Source of the DNA: UBA1227 sp963629305
Lineage (GTDB): Bacteria > Bacillota > Clostridia > Oscillospirales > Acutalibacteraceae
Direction: 5' to 3'
Assembly (NCBI GenBank): GCA_963629305.1
Contig: CAVGIJ010000001.1
Span: 119,868 to 183,867, forward strand
Length of the DNA: 64,000 nt
Below the pieces are notes generated by a model that was given only the letters and a program-made list of their open reading frames with translations, did no database searches and had not been told where the DNA came from. Shown in pieces: positions 52,801-60,542 of the stretch. Positions within the stretch are counted from its first letter, which is position 1. Every line of letters begins with the position of its first letter. The translations under genes were made by a program, and so were the position numbers.

Positions 52801-53230
52801 TTGCGGCTGCGGCTTTGCGCAGCATGTCCGGGGTTATGCGTTCCTTTTTAAACTCGCTTACGAGTGATACAAGTTCCTTTGCAAGCGATACCGAATGTAC
52901 ATGGGATGCGTACCATGTAAGTGTATCCGAAAGTCCCTCAAGGGCTCTGAGCATGACAATTATTTTTGTTCCGTTGTCTGCCGTGACACCTGACAATCCG
53001 CCGAGGGTTCTTCCGACGTAATTGCAAAGACGGGTAAAACTCAGCACCTCAATTCTTTGGGCATCCGCAGTTTCCATGTCAAGCAGAAATGAACGCTCAC
53101 TTTCAAAGGAAAACTGTTCGGGTACAATGAGTAAAAGCTTGCTATCCCCGGATCCCGCATGTGACCTGAGGATAGAACGTAAATATTCGGTTTTTCCGCA
53201 TCCGCTGCGTCCGAGAACAAGATTCAGCAT
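49838..53230 (-). CDS. addB: ATP-dependent helicase/nuclease subunit B AddB
   Basis: This is a 1130-residue partner of AddA. The N-terminal P-loop is LGRSGCGKTEYL (about 6-17). A UvrD-like but inactive second half follows. The nuclease domain has VVDYKSGGKDF, and the four iron-sulfur cysteines are present: one in HKCPFEYFCKYG and three in CEYCDYASVC near the C-terminus, as in B. subtilis AddB. ATG 53230 gives MLNLVLGRSGCGKT, the standard start. It is the first gene of the addBA pair. A convincing promoter was not found in the AT-rich 100 bases upstream. Confidence 0.97.
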   Translation of the reverse strand: MLNLVLGRSGCGKTEYLRSILRSHAGSGDSKLLLIVPEQFSFESERSFLLDMETADAQRIEVLSFTRLCNYVGRTLGGLSGVTADNGTKIIVMLRALEGLSDTLTWYASHVHSVSLAKELVSLVSEFKKERITPDMLRKAAAATALKTLKMKLGEIALIYETYNTLFEQSYIDEDTEHERLIKVLENNDFFKGYTICVDAFKGFTGQEYAILKHLISQAENVYISLTIDDMHHSSREMIFGSVKDTAKRLEKIAKESGAGVKAVKADEAGLKSGARFCCAELDFLEEEVFSPTAKKYDGNVSAVSLVSAPSIHDECNFIAVTVRKLIREENMKLSEIAVVVRNEDDYSSELISAFKHCEIPVFEDKRQPVAAQPLMCCCKAVLAILKNGFTTENILRYLKSGLSPLSDLEVSELENYALMWNFRSKDWISDFAASPAGMNELKTEEAKIRNENKLESLNGMRKKIINPLLSFKRKTADTNSLEISKAFYDFLIETHIPDKLKNIAVDLNENGYTALACEQNKVWDILTEILSNLSNIYGDIKTDISTYENLFAAVLSVTDIGSIPHTLDEITIGSADRIRLANPKVVFAAGCAEGVFPAVWQDSGILSSNDRKTLSSLGLNLGISRELKACEEYFIAYQALTSATEKLFVSYHRTSTDGSAFIPSVIFESIRNIFSEGISVTDSDTLPPEYFSETEASSFYAYAENYGLLKGDNKEKIIMLNSIRKIFEGTEAESRFKVLDRVSSARTFKIEDEETATALFGKNMFLSASRVDVYHKCPFEYFCKYGIRAMPRQRAELDSALGGTVIHFVLENMIKELKKDGIVALSDDGIKSEVNRWLDIYLSEFIGGNAGKTQRFLYLYRRLSFSLFDIVKRLRDEFSVSSFIPCDFELPIDNYTLTLSDGGSLKIHGSVDRVDKYEKDGTTYIRVVDYKSGGKDFVLSDILYGLNMQMLIYLFAIEAEGESRYGHVKPAGIMYYPAKRSPINMSSRDMSEEKLEKIKISNDLGSGLFLLDKNTLSAMEDGIGGKYIPIKLKTSKNGEELVGNLITAGYLGKLHRRIDKILCQMAENLHCGNIPAFPAYESTRYGKTCEYCDYASVCGVSNENRRDIIKMNNMQVFDELDKEEGENNE

Positions 53231-53326
53231 TTTACAATTCCTTTTTTTGAATTTCGTTTTTAATTTTTGATTGCAAAGTTTTTACCGGGTATGCATAGTC
53301 CGGTTAAACAAGTATATTTTATCATA

Positions 53327-53546
53327 TTAATTCTTCACGTGCGAGTCATTAATCGTACAGTACGAAAAATCAATACTCAGCCTCAGTCTGTAAGCATCGG
53401 TTGAAGCTGAATACACCGTACATCCGACTTTGCAGAGCAATTCTACGGTCTTGGCACCGACTCGTCCGTACCCGGTTACGGCAATGTTTGCTTCGGAGAT
53501 AATCAAAGCGTTTGTCTCCGCCTATAAACATGATTTTATTTTGCAT
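53327..53546 (-). pseudogene. Degenerate dipicolinate synthase A-like (dpaA/spoVFA) remnant
   Basis: On the minus strand ATG 53546, behind AGGGGTGATGA, opens MQNKIMFIGGDKRFDYL, like the DpaA N-terminus. In another frame from about 53510 downward the sequence continues ALIISEANIAVTGYGRVGAK, TVELLCKVGCTVYSAS and a stop at 53327-53329, like the Rossmann-fold NAD-binding segment in the middle of DpaA. About 100 residues between the two parts and the whole C-terminal third are missing, and the frame is shifted. DpaA makes spore dipicolinate with DpaB. The identification is by eye and moderate. The 490-base gap between addB and murC contains only this remnant and the murC promoter region. Confidence 0.55.
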
Positions 53547-53608
53547 TATTCATCACCCCTAAAATATATTATGTAAAAAGTAAAAATAGGTGTTTATTTT
53601 TTTTTCAA

Positions 53609-53636
53609 TTTGTAATACAATAGATGAACGTATAAT
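53609..53636 (+). promoter_or_regulatory. Possible promoter of murC
   Basis: A consensus TATAAT (53631-53636) has TTTGTA (53609-53614) 16 bases upstream. The murC start is 85 bases further on, with AT-rich leader between. Confidence 0.5.
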
Positions 53637-53720
53637 TCTTGTAACAAGTGAAGATAAACTATTGAATTTTGCACAATTTAATTATTAAATTGCATACAAT
53701 TCTTTATTGGAGTGATAAGG

Positions 53721-55112
53721 TTGACCATAGATGAATTGCTTAAAAAAGCAAGGCGTATCCACTTTATGGGTATAGGCGGCTCGGGCATGTGTCCGCTCGC
53801 CGAAATACTTATAGCAAACGGATACACTCTCACCGGTTCTGATAACAATCCGGGAGATAACATTGATAAATTGCGCGGTCTCGGCGCTGAAATAATTATG
53901 AGTCAGACTGCGGACAACATAGAAAAAATGAAGCCTGACATGATTGTCTATACCGCTGCGCTTCTTCCTACAAATCCTGAGCTTATAGCTGCGAAAAACA
54001 GCGGAATACCTGTTTTTGAACGCGCTGAGCTTTTCGGTGCCATAACGCGTCTTTTTGACAACTGCATAGGAGTTTGCGGAACTCACGGTAAAACCACTAC
54101 AACGTCACTGCTCTCACATATTCTTCTCAAAGCGGGAGCAGATCCTACGCTCGTGATTGGCGGAAGACTCCCTCTTATTGACAGTCACGGCAGATCCGGA
54201 AAAACACAAACAATGGTGTGTGAGGCGTGCGAATTCAAAGACACCTTCTTGGACCTTTCTCCGGATACCGCAATAATTCTGAACATTGACAATGACCACA
54301 TGGAGTATTTTGGGACCATAGAAAATTCCATAAAATCTTTTACAAAATTTGCAGACAAGACAACGAACCTCATCGTGTATAACGGTGATGATGCCAACAC
54401 TGTAAAGTGTATTGAAAATATGACGCAAAAAGAGGGAAAGAAGTTCCTTACTTTCGGTTTTGACAGTAAAAATGATTACAGTGCGGATAACATAACCTAC
54501 AACAAAGGTGCATTCCCGGAATTTGACATCATCTTCAAAGGTGAAAGAATCGGTCATGCCGTTCTCAGCATTCCCGGCAAGCACAACATACTCAACTCAC
54601 TGAGCGCTATAGCCGTTGCCATCCAAAACGGACTGAAGATTGAACAGATTGAGGAATTCCTTCCTACCTTCAAGGGTGCGGGCAGACGCTTTGAAGTTCT
54701 GGGTGAGTTCGACGGTATAACAATTGCTGACGACTATGCTCATCATCCGACAGAACTCAGGGCAACACTCGAAGCTGTTATGAAGATGGATTACAAAGAG
54801 GTGTGGGCTGTGTTCCAGCCGTTCACATACTCAAGAACAAAGATGCATATGGACGCATTTGCTGACGCTCTTCGCATACCCGATCATGCGGTTATGACGG
54901 AAATTATGGGTTCAAGAGAAGTAAACACAGACGGAGTGTATACAAGCCAGCTTGCAGAGAAAATACCGGGCAGCGTATGGTTCAACACTTTTGAAGAGGT
55001 TGTTTCGTATGTTACGGAAAGAGCAAAACCGGGAGATCTTATAATTACTCTCGGCTGCGGAGACATCTACAAGGCTGCAAAGATGATGGAAAAGATTTAC
55101 AATGAAAAATAA
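53721..55112 (+). CDS. murC: UDP-N-acetylmuramate:L-alanine ligase MurC
   Basis: This is a 463-residue ligase that adds the first amino acid (L-Ala) to UDP-MurNAc. The N-terminal Rossmann domain shows HFMGIGGSGMCPLAEIL. The central ATPase has the P-loop CGTHGKTTTTSLLSHIL, CEACEFKDTFLDL and LNIDNDHMEYFG. The C-terminal domain includes GAGRRFEVLGE, DDYAHHPTELRATL and FQPFTYSRT, all diagnostic for MurC. I chose TTG 53721 behind GGAGTG; the GTG at 53712 overlaps that site. It lies apart from the main cell-wall cluster, as in many Clostridia. Confidence 0.97.
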   Translation: MTIDELLKKARRIHFMGIGGSGMCPLAEILIANGYTLTGSDNNPGDNIDKLRGLGAEIIMSQTADNIEKMKPDMIVYTAALLPTNPELIAAKNSGIPVFERAELFGAITRLFDNCIGVCGTHGKTTTTSLLSHILLKAGADPTLVIGGRLPLIDSHGRSGKTQTMVCEACEFKDTFLDLSPDTAIILNIDNDHMEYFGTIENSIKSFTKFADKTTNLIVYNGDDANTVKCIENMTQKEGKKFLTFGFDSKNDYSADNITYNKGAFPEFDIIFKGERIGHAVLSIPGKHNILNSLSAIAVAIQNGLKIEQIEEFLPTFKGAGRRFEVLGEFDGITIADDYAHHPTELRATLEAVMKMDYKEVWAVFQPFTYSRTKMHMDAFADALRIPDHAVMTEIMGSREVNTDGVYTSQLAEKIPGSVWFNTFEEVVSYVTERAKPGDLIITLGCGDIYKAAKMMEKIYNEK

Positions 55113-55950
55113 TAATTTCAGACTTCCGCCAAACAGCGGAAACTCAAATTACAGACCGATAAGCAAAAACAGTTACAAAAAAGGCGGAAGAAAAAAGCAT
55201 ATTGCCACTGTCGTCGTACTTCTTGTGGCAGTCGTGGCGGTTATCGCTACTGTCGTCGCGGTGCGCGGACACAAATCCGATCCGACCGTTAAAACGGACG
55301 GGCTTTCAAGGAAATCATCGGAATCAACTGTAGCACCCACAAAGGATAATAAGTCCGAAGATACTACACAAGACGGTGCTATTGCCGCTACCGGAGAGAT
55401 GGATATTGAATTCACCGATGCCGATGAGGATTATGCCGAAACTCATAAGTACTGTGTGGGAGTCAACAGACAGCAAAATGTTGTGACCGTTTATGAAAAA
55501 GATGAAAACGGCAAGTACACGAAGCCGGTAAAGGTATTCTTGTGCTCGTGCGGAAAATCGGGCGGAAATGACACGCCCGCCGGAACATTTAAAACTTCAG
55601 ATAAATACCGCTGGCTCTCCCTTGTTGACGATACATACGGACAGTATACGACACGTGTTGACGGGCATATCTGGTTTCATTCGGTTCCGTATTATGATAA
55701 AGACCCGTCAAGGCTTGAGACAGAAGAGTTCAACAAACTCGGTCAAAATGCATCTCTCGGCTGCATAAGACTTTCAGTCGCAGATGTTAAATGGCTCTAC
55801 GACAATCTTGACTGGCAGACGATAGTAGTAATTTACGACAGCGACAATCCGGGACCGCTCGGAAAACCCGAGGGTATAAAGATAGACTTAAATAGCGCAA
55901 ATAAGGGATGGGACCCTACAGATACAGACGAAAATAATCCTTGGAACTGA
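55102..55950 (+). CDS. L,D-transpeptidase (YkuD domain), membrane anchored
   Basis: This 282-residue protein has a basic cytosolic N-terminus, one membrane segment (about 33-52), a Ser/Thr/Asp-rich spacer (about 55-105), and a YkuD domain (about 115-262). The catalytic motif SLGCIRLS has Cys221, with His193 in IWFHSV upstream, matching the HX..SxGCxR(L/M) pattern. These enzymes make 3-3 cross-links or attach proteins to peptidoglycan. It overlaps murC by 11 bases, so precursor synthesis and cross-linking are expressed together. Confidence 0.93.
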   Translation: MKNNNFRLPPNSGNSNYRPISKNSYKKGGRKKHIATVVVLLVAVVAVIATVVAVRGHKSDPTVKTDGLSRKSSESTVAPTKDNKSEDTTQDGAIAATGEMDIEFTDADEDYAETHKYCVGVNRQQNVVTVYEKDENGKYTKPVKVFLCSCGKSGGNDTPAGTFKTSDKYRWLSLVDDTYGQYTTRVDGHIWFHSVPYYDKDPSRLETEEFNKLGQNASLGCIRLSVADVKWLYDNLDWQTIVVIYDSDNPGPLGKPEGIKIDLNSANKGWDPTDTDENNPWN

Positions 55951-55979
55951 ACGGTTCCTTGAGACAGGAGATTATTCTT

Positions 55980-57752
55980 ATGGAGAATAGTAAACCACTT
56001 TATGAAGTCAGAGAAGTCCGTGACTTCAAAGATATGCTTAACCAGTCTATGGAACATTTCGCAAATGAGCCTGCTTTTCGAATAAGACAAAGCAACGGCG
56101 AATACTATGACATCAACTATACGGAATTTCACTCGCAGGTATGGGCACTCGGAACGGCTCTTATATCGCTCGGAATGAAGGACAAAAAGAAAATTGCCGT
56201 ATTGGGTGTAAACTCATACAGATGGGTACTTACATATTTTGCTACTCAGATTGCCGGCAATGTAATTGTTCCCATAGACAAGGAACTCTTGTTTGACGAC
56301 ATAAATACAATTCTTGAGGTTTCTGAGACGGAAATGCTTTTTGTTGACAAAAAGGGCCTTCGCAAGCTCGAGGACAGAAAAGAAGATCTTCCGAAAAATC
56401 TTAAAATCGTTCTTATGGATGAGGCTGATGACAGAGACGGATACATTGGCTTTGACACGGTTTTCGAAATCGGGAAAAAGCTTGTTCTTGACAACAGTCC
56501 GTACTATGCCGAGTTTTTAAGTGTTGAAATCGACCCTGACGAGTGCAGCGTAATTATTTTTACGTCCGGTACATCCGGTCTTGCAAAGGGTGTTATGCTC
56601 TCTCAGCACAATATTTGTTTTGTTGTTATGGCAAATTCAAGTGTTGCGGATATTCATCCGGGCGACGTTCATCTCTCGGTTCTTCCGATTCACCACACGT
56701 TTGAGTGCTCACTTGACATAATCGCTCCCATTTACAACGGATGCTGCATTGCCTTCAATGACAGTCTTCTTCATCTTATGAGAAATTTCCAAGAGGTAAA
56801 GCCTACCGTTCTCATGACGGTTCCTCTTATGCTTGAAAAGGTACACGGAAAAATCATGCAGGCGGTTTCGGAACAAAAGGGCGGTAAACTCAAACTTACA
56901 TTCGGTAAGATTATTGCTGCATCAACCAATGCTGTCGGCGTAAACATGAATGATAAGATTTTTGAAGAAATAACAAAGAATTTCGGCGGACGTTTAAGAC
57001 TCATAATTGTCGGTGCGGCTGCGGTGAGACCTGACGTTATCAAAGACTTCAAAACTTTCGGTATTGTTTCGTATGTAGGCTACGGTCTTACTGAGTGCGC
57101 TCCTCTTGTTTCGTGCAATCATGACGCACTTTTCACACCCGACACAGTCGGAAGACCTATACCGGGAATTGAGGTTAAGCTTATAAACGAGGATGCTCAG
57201 GGTGTCGGTGAGATCTGTGTAAAGGGCCCGAACGTTATGCTCGGCTACTACAAGGATCCTGAGCAGACACGCGAGGTTATAGACGAGTACGGCTGGCTTC
57301 ATACAGGCGATCTCGGTTCGATTGACGGAGACGGACTTCTTCGTATAAACGGAAGGATAAAAAATGTCATCGTAACCAAAAACGGCAAAAACATTTATCC
57401 GGAGGAGATAGAGTACCATCTTAACAACAATCCTCTTATTGCAGAATCAATGGTTGTAGGATTTGATGAAGATGACAACGATGAAACTATCGTTGAGGCA
57501 AAGATTTACCCGGATATTGATGCGATAAAGAAAAAGAAGAAAAACGGCGATGAGCCTTCCTCCGATGAAATCCACAGTATCATTGCGGATGTTGTAAAGG
57601 AAATAAATAAGAAACTTCCTAATTACAAGAACATAAAGAAGTTTTCGCTTCGTGAGAATGAGTTCATAAAGACAACAACGTCAAAGATAAAACGTTATGC
57701 AAACATGGACGATAATGAGCATGACGGAAAAAATGAAAAAAAAGATGATTAA
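55980..57752 (+). CDS. AMP-dependent synthetase/ligase (long-chain acyl-CoA or acyl-ACP synthetase-like)
   Basis: This is a 590-residue ANL-superfamily adenylating enzyme. The P-loop-like motif is IIFTSGTSGLAKGVMLSQ, followed by LPIHHTFECS, VGYGLTECAPLVS, GEICVKGPNVMLGYY, YGWLHTGDLG, and the hinge GRIKNVIVTKNGKNIYPEEI. This set is typical of FadD/FAA1-type long-chain fatty acid ligases. The C-terminal lysine region is FIKTTTSKIKRY. I chose ATG 55980 behind CAGGAG; the frame is open upstream to 55941. It is the third gene of the murC unit and ends at a strong terminator. The substrate is inferred from family only. Confidence 0.9.
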   Translation: MENSKPLYEVREVRDFKDMLNQSMEHFANEPAFRIRQSNGEYYDINYTEFHSQVWALGTALISLGMKDKKKIAVLGVNSYRWVLTYFATQIAGNVIVPIDKELLFDDINTILEVSETEMLFVDKKGLRKLEDRKEDLPKNLKIVLMDEADDRDGYIGFDTVFEIGKKLVLDNSPYYAEFLSVEIDPDECSVIIFTSGTSGLAKGVMLSQHNICFVVMANSSVADIHPGDVHLSVLPIHHTFECSLDIIAPIYNGCCIAFNDSLLHLMRNFQEVKPTVLMTVPLMLEKVHGKIMQAVSEQKGGKLKLTFGKIIAASTNAVGVNMNDKIFEEITKNFGGRLRLIIVGAAAVRPDVIKDFKTFGIVSYVGYGLTECAPLVSCNHDALFTPDTVGRPIPGIEVKLINEDAQGVGEICVKGPNVMLGYYKDPEQTREVIDEYGWLHTGDLGSIDGDGLLRINGRIKNVIVTKNGKNIYPEEIEYHLNNNPLIAESMVVGFDEDDNDETIVEAKIYPDIDAIKKKKKNGDEPSSDEIHSIIADVVKEINKKLPNYKNIKKFSLRENEFIKTTTSKIKRYANMDDNEHDGKNEKKDD

Positions 57753-57781
57753 GTCATTTTAATCGACAGGTTTTTTGCTAT

Positions 57782-57816
57782 AAACCCCTTATCCTTAAAC
57801 GGATAAGGGGTTTTTG
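57782..57816 (+). terminator. Intrinsic terminator after the acyl ligase
   Basis: A 13-bp perfect stem (57782-57794 with 57801-57813) and a T-tract that overlaps the 3' arm. Confidence 0.92.
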
Positions 57817-57866
57817 TATTTTTCAAAAATTTCCGGGAACAATAATTTGAATCAGGAGTGATAAAT

Positions 57867-57995
57867 ATGCCGGTAAGACTTGAAAAAAACGGTGATACAT
57901 TGAATGTTTTGTCGGTGGGAGAGATCGACTGCCATACGGCAAGAGATATGCGCGAGTGTATAGACACATCTGTACAGATGATGAAACCCAAATGA
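57867..57995 (+). pseudogene. Truncated STAS-domain (SpoIIAA/anti-sigma antagonist-like) remnant
   Basis: ATG 57867, with CAGGAGTG at ideal spacing, opens 42 codons: MPVRLEKNGDTLNVLSVGEI, DCHTARDMRECIDTS and VQMMKPK, then TGA. This corresponds to the first 40 or so residues of SpoIIAA/RsbV-type STAS proteins (about 105-115 residues), including the GEID.HTA signature; the phosphorylatable-serine half is gone. The 70 bases after the stop may hold a scrambled 3' end but I cannot align them with confidence. The 371 bases between the ligase and the DUF5696 gene contain this remnant, the terminator and a promoter. Confidence 0.65.
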
Positions 57996-58063
57996 CGCAG
58001 GTCGGCGTGTCGCGGCGAGAACGTGTGCTGCTTGCTCTCATGCGTAAAAGGTGCATTATTTAA

Positions 58064-58092
58064 TTGAAAACATAGCGGTAATGTGGTAAAAT
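58064..58092 (+). promoter_or_regulatory. Sigma-A promoter of the DUF5696-lepA unit
   Basis: TTGAAA (58064-58069) and TAAAAT (58087-58092) are 17 bases apart, 31 bases before the start codon. Confidence 0.88.
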
Positions 58093-58123
58093 TAATCGGT
58101 ATTTTTTGAGAGGTTGATTTACT

Positions 58124-60256
58124 ATGAAATTACATATATTTGCAAGAAGAGTAACTGCACTTTTTTTAGTGATTGGCATTGTATTCCTTTTTGCTTCATG
58201 CGGCGGAAAAGGTATATCCGTATCGGACAAGATAAAGACGGTTTCTGCCGAAAATCCGGAATCATCACTTCATACACTGGATAAATCTGCGCTTACATCG
58301 GTGATGAAATCAGGACTTTATGAGCTGTTTCTTGATGAAAAAAATTGTTCGATCGCGATAAAGGACAGCACCGGTGCGTATTGGTATGCATTGCCGGAAA
58401 CAGAGAACACAGAAGCCTCTATGATAACTCTTACTGTCTCTGACGGCAGTACGGAGTACATCCTAAACTCACAGGATAATTCGGTTGCATACGGAAATGC
58501 AAAAGCCGAGAAAACCGATTCCGGGCTCAAGATAAAGTACACATTGAGTGAAAAGAAGGATAAGCCGAAGTTCAGCATACCGGTAACGCTTGAGCTCAGT
58601 CTGAAAGACGGGCTTTTGAATGCCTCGGTAAACTGTGACAAGGTTGTAAGCGGTGTCTTTGGATTTATGGTTACAAAGTTATCTGTTATGCCTTTGTTTG
58701 GTGCTACCGCTGAGAAAACCGCCGGTGACTTTATAGTTATTCCGGATGGTTCCGGTGCACTTATAAACCTTGAAAAAGCAAAGGATGCCGATTACAGAAT
58801 AGATACGTACGGAAGTGACCTTGCTGTCTCCGATAAGACGGAACATTACAGCATAATTCCGGCGTTCGGACTTCATAAAGGCAACGGTGCCGTCGCCGCA
58901 ATTGTGACAAAAGGCGACGCTCTTTCGCAGATATGCGCACAGACCAGAGAAAGCGGTCTTTCCGGAGTGTATGCAAGCTTCAATCTGACTCCGAATTCCG
59001 AAAAATCAATTGCCGACAAATCCTACAGCGGAGAAGTTTCCGTTTCATACAAATTTGTCTCCGGCTCGTCTGCTTCTTACGGCGGAATAGCTTCTGTTTG
59101 TAAGGAACAGCTTATCAGAAACGGCATGCTTTCAACACGCTCGGTTTCAACCGAGAATGAATTGCCTCTGAGTGTAACTCTTATAGGGTGCATGAACAGG
59201 GCAATGGGCACAACCACTGAGTATACAAATTTCCAAAATGCATATGACGTAATTACCCTTTTGAAGTCAAAGGGTATTAACTCGATAAGTCTGAGATATG
59301 ACGGCGCACTCTCCGGAGGCATACGTCAAAAAGAACTCGGAAAAGCAAAAATATCCTCGAAGCTCGGCGGAGAGAGCGGGTTTGCAGAACTCCGGAGCTA
59401 TATGGACACTCAAGGGTTCAATATGTATCTGACCCTCAACATGACTACATCGGCAAGCGGTGGCAACAAGGCTGTCGGCGTGAATAAACGCAAGATTGAG
59501 ACAAGTGTTGAAAATATCTTCAAAGGGTACATCACTTCATCCGACACGTTTGACTATGTGGGTCTTTCGGGCTCTTCTCTGGCCGACAATGTAGTTTCGT
59601 TTATGAATAAGATGCGAGACGTAGATGTATCCGGGTACTGCCTTAGTGATGTCGGTTCCGTACTTTTTTCCGATATGTCCGGAAAAACAATGGATCGCCA
59701 GGCGTACGCAGATGAAATCTTTTCAGAGGCAATTGCGCTTTCCACAAACAAGAATCTCATGGTTGAAAACGGAAACCTCTATGCTTTGAAAAGTGCAACC
59801 GTTATTTCAAAAATTCCTATGAGTACTACATATGAGGAATCGGAGTCATATGAGGGTGTACCGTTTGTACAGATGATTCTTCACGGAACCGTCGAGTATA
59901 CCGGAGGCTATCTCAATCTTTCCGGAGACATGAATAAAGATATTCTCAGACTGATTGACTACGGCGCAATGCCTGCATTTTGTTGGACAAGCAGTGACTA
60001 TACTCCGAAGGACGTCGATGAATCAGCACTTTATTATGATAACTGGACGTCTGAATCGCTCAGTGTTTACAACACGTTTAACACAGTATTTTCGGGTCTT
60101 CGAAATGCCAGAATGACTGACAGAAAGGAGATTTTGGAAGGTCTTTTCTGTACGGAGTACAACAATGAAACATATGTATATGTAAACTATACGGATTCCG
60201 ACATAAGTTATAACAACATGACGATAAAGGCCGGAAGCTATCTTCGTGTAAACTAA
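58124..60256 (+). CDS. DUF5696-like lipoprotein
   Basis: This 710-residue exported lipoprotein has a signal sequence ending in the lipobox LFASC (Cys26). The mature chain starts with a beta-rich region (about 60-330: KDSTGAYWYALPE, FIVIPDGSGALINL), followed by a part that looks like a TIM-barrel glycoside-hydrolase fold (about 360-640: LKSKGINSISLRYDGALSGG, GFNMYLTLNMT, YCLSDVGSVLFSD). It resembles DUF5696 proteins, which occur near carbohydrate ABC transporters in Clostridia; no activity is established. There is no transporter here; the neighbours are a small unknown gene and lepA. The family name is by recollection. Confidence 0.75.
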   Translation: MKLHIFARRVTALFLVIGIVFLFASCGGKGISVSDKIKTVSAENPESSLHTLDKSALTSVMKSGLYELFLDEKNCSIAIKDSTGAYWYALPETENTEASMITLTVSDGSTEYILNSQDNSVAYGNAKAEKTDSGLKIKYTLSEKKDKPKFSIPVTLELSLKDGLLNASVNCDKVVSGVFGFMVTKLSVMPLFGATAEKTAGDFIVIPDGSGALINLEKAKDADYRIDTYGSDLAVSDKTEHYSIIPAFGLHKGNGAVAAIVTKGDALSQICAQTRESGLSGVYASFNLTPNSEKSIADKSYSGEVSVSYKFVSGSSASYGGIASVCKEQLIRNGMLSTRSVSTENELPLSVTLIGCMNRAMGTTTEYTNFQNAYDVITLLKSKGINSISLRYDGALSGGIRQKELGKAKISSKLGGESGFAELRSYMDTQGFNMYLTLNMTTSASGGNKAVGVNKRKIETSVENIFKGYITSSDTFDYVGLSGSSLADNVVSFMNKMRDVDVSGYCLSDVGSVLFSDMSGKTMDRQAYADEIFSEAIALSTNKNLMVENGNLYALKSATVISKIPMSTTYEESESYEGVPFVQMILHGTVEYTGGYLNLSGDMNKDILRLIDYGAMPAFCWTSSDYTPKDVDESALYYDNWTSESLSVYNTFNTVFSGLRNARMTDRKEILEGLFCTEYNNETYVYVNYTDSDISYNNMTIKAGSYLRVN

Positions 60257-60269
60257 AAGGATGGATTTT

Positions 60270-60542
60270 ATGGAAAACGGAGCAAAAATTAAATTACCTC
60301 GGTTTGATTATATGTCACAGAAGAATACATATTCCGGAAGTCTTAACGGCTTCAGATACAAATTTTATCCTGAAAAGAAGGATGAGATTGAAACGGTTTT
60401 TGTAGCGGCTGTGTATAAAAATAACTGCTTTGAAATTGAAGATGCCGCAGGAAGAACGAAAAAGTCTGAATTTTCATATGACCCTGACGGAATTACAGCT
60501 GCTGAGCAGTGGATAACGGAGCAATACAATGTCGGATTATAA
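60270..60542 (+). CDS. Small unknown protein between the lipoprotein gene and lepA
   Basis: This is a 90-residue soluble protein (ENGAKIKLPRFDYMSQKNTY, later CFEIEDAAGRTKKSEFSYDP) with no signal or membrane segment and no family I can name. ATG 60270 is supported by AAAAGGATGG; an ATG at 60261 is inside that site. It overlaps the lepA start by 14 bases, so lepA translation may depend on it. Codon use and the clean spacing suggest a real gene. Confidence 0.75.
   Translation: MENGAKIKLPRFDYMSQKNTYSGSLNGFRYKFYPEKKDEIETVFVAAVYKNNCFEIEDAAGRTKKSEFSYDPDGITAAEQWITEQYNVGL

Noticed and set aside
57996..58072. Possible 3' end of the STAS gene in another frame
   Set aside because: One frame gives a short basic peptide ending in II, but it cannot be aligned to STAS C-termini with confidence.
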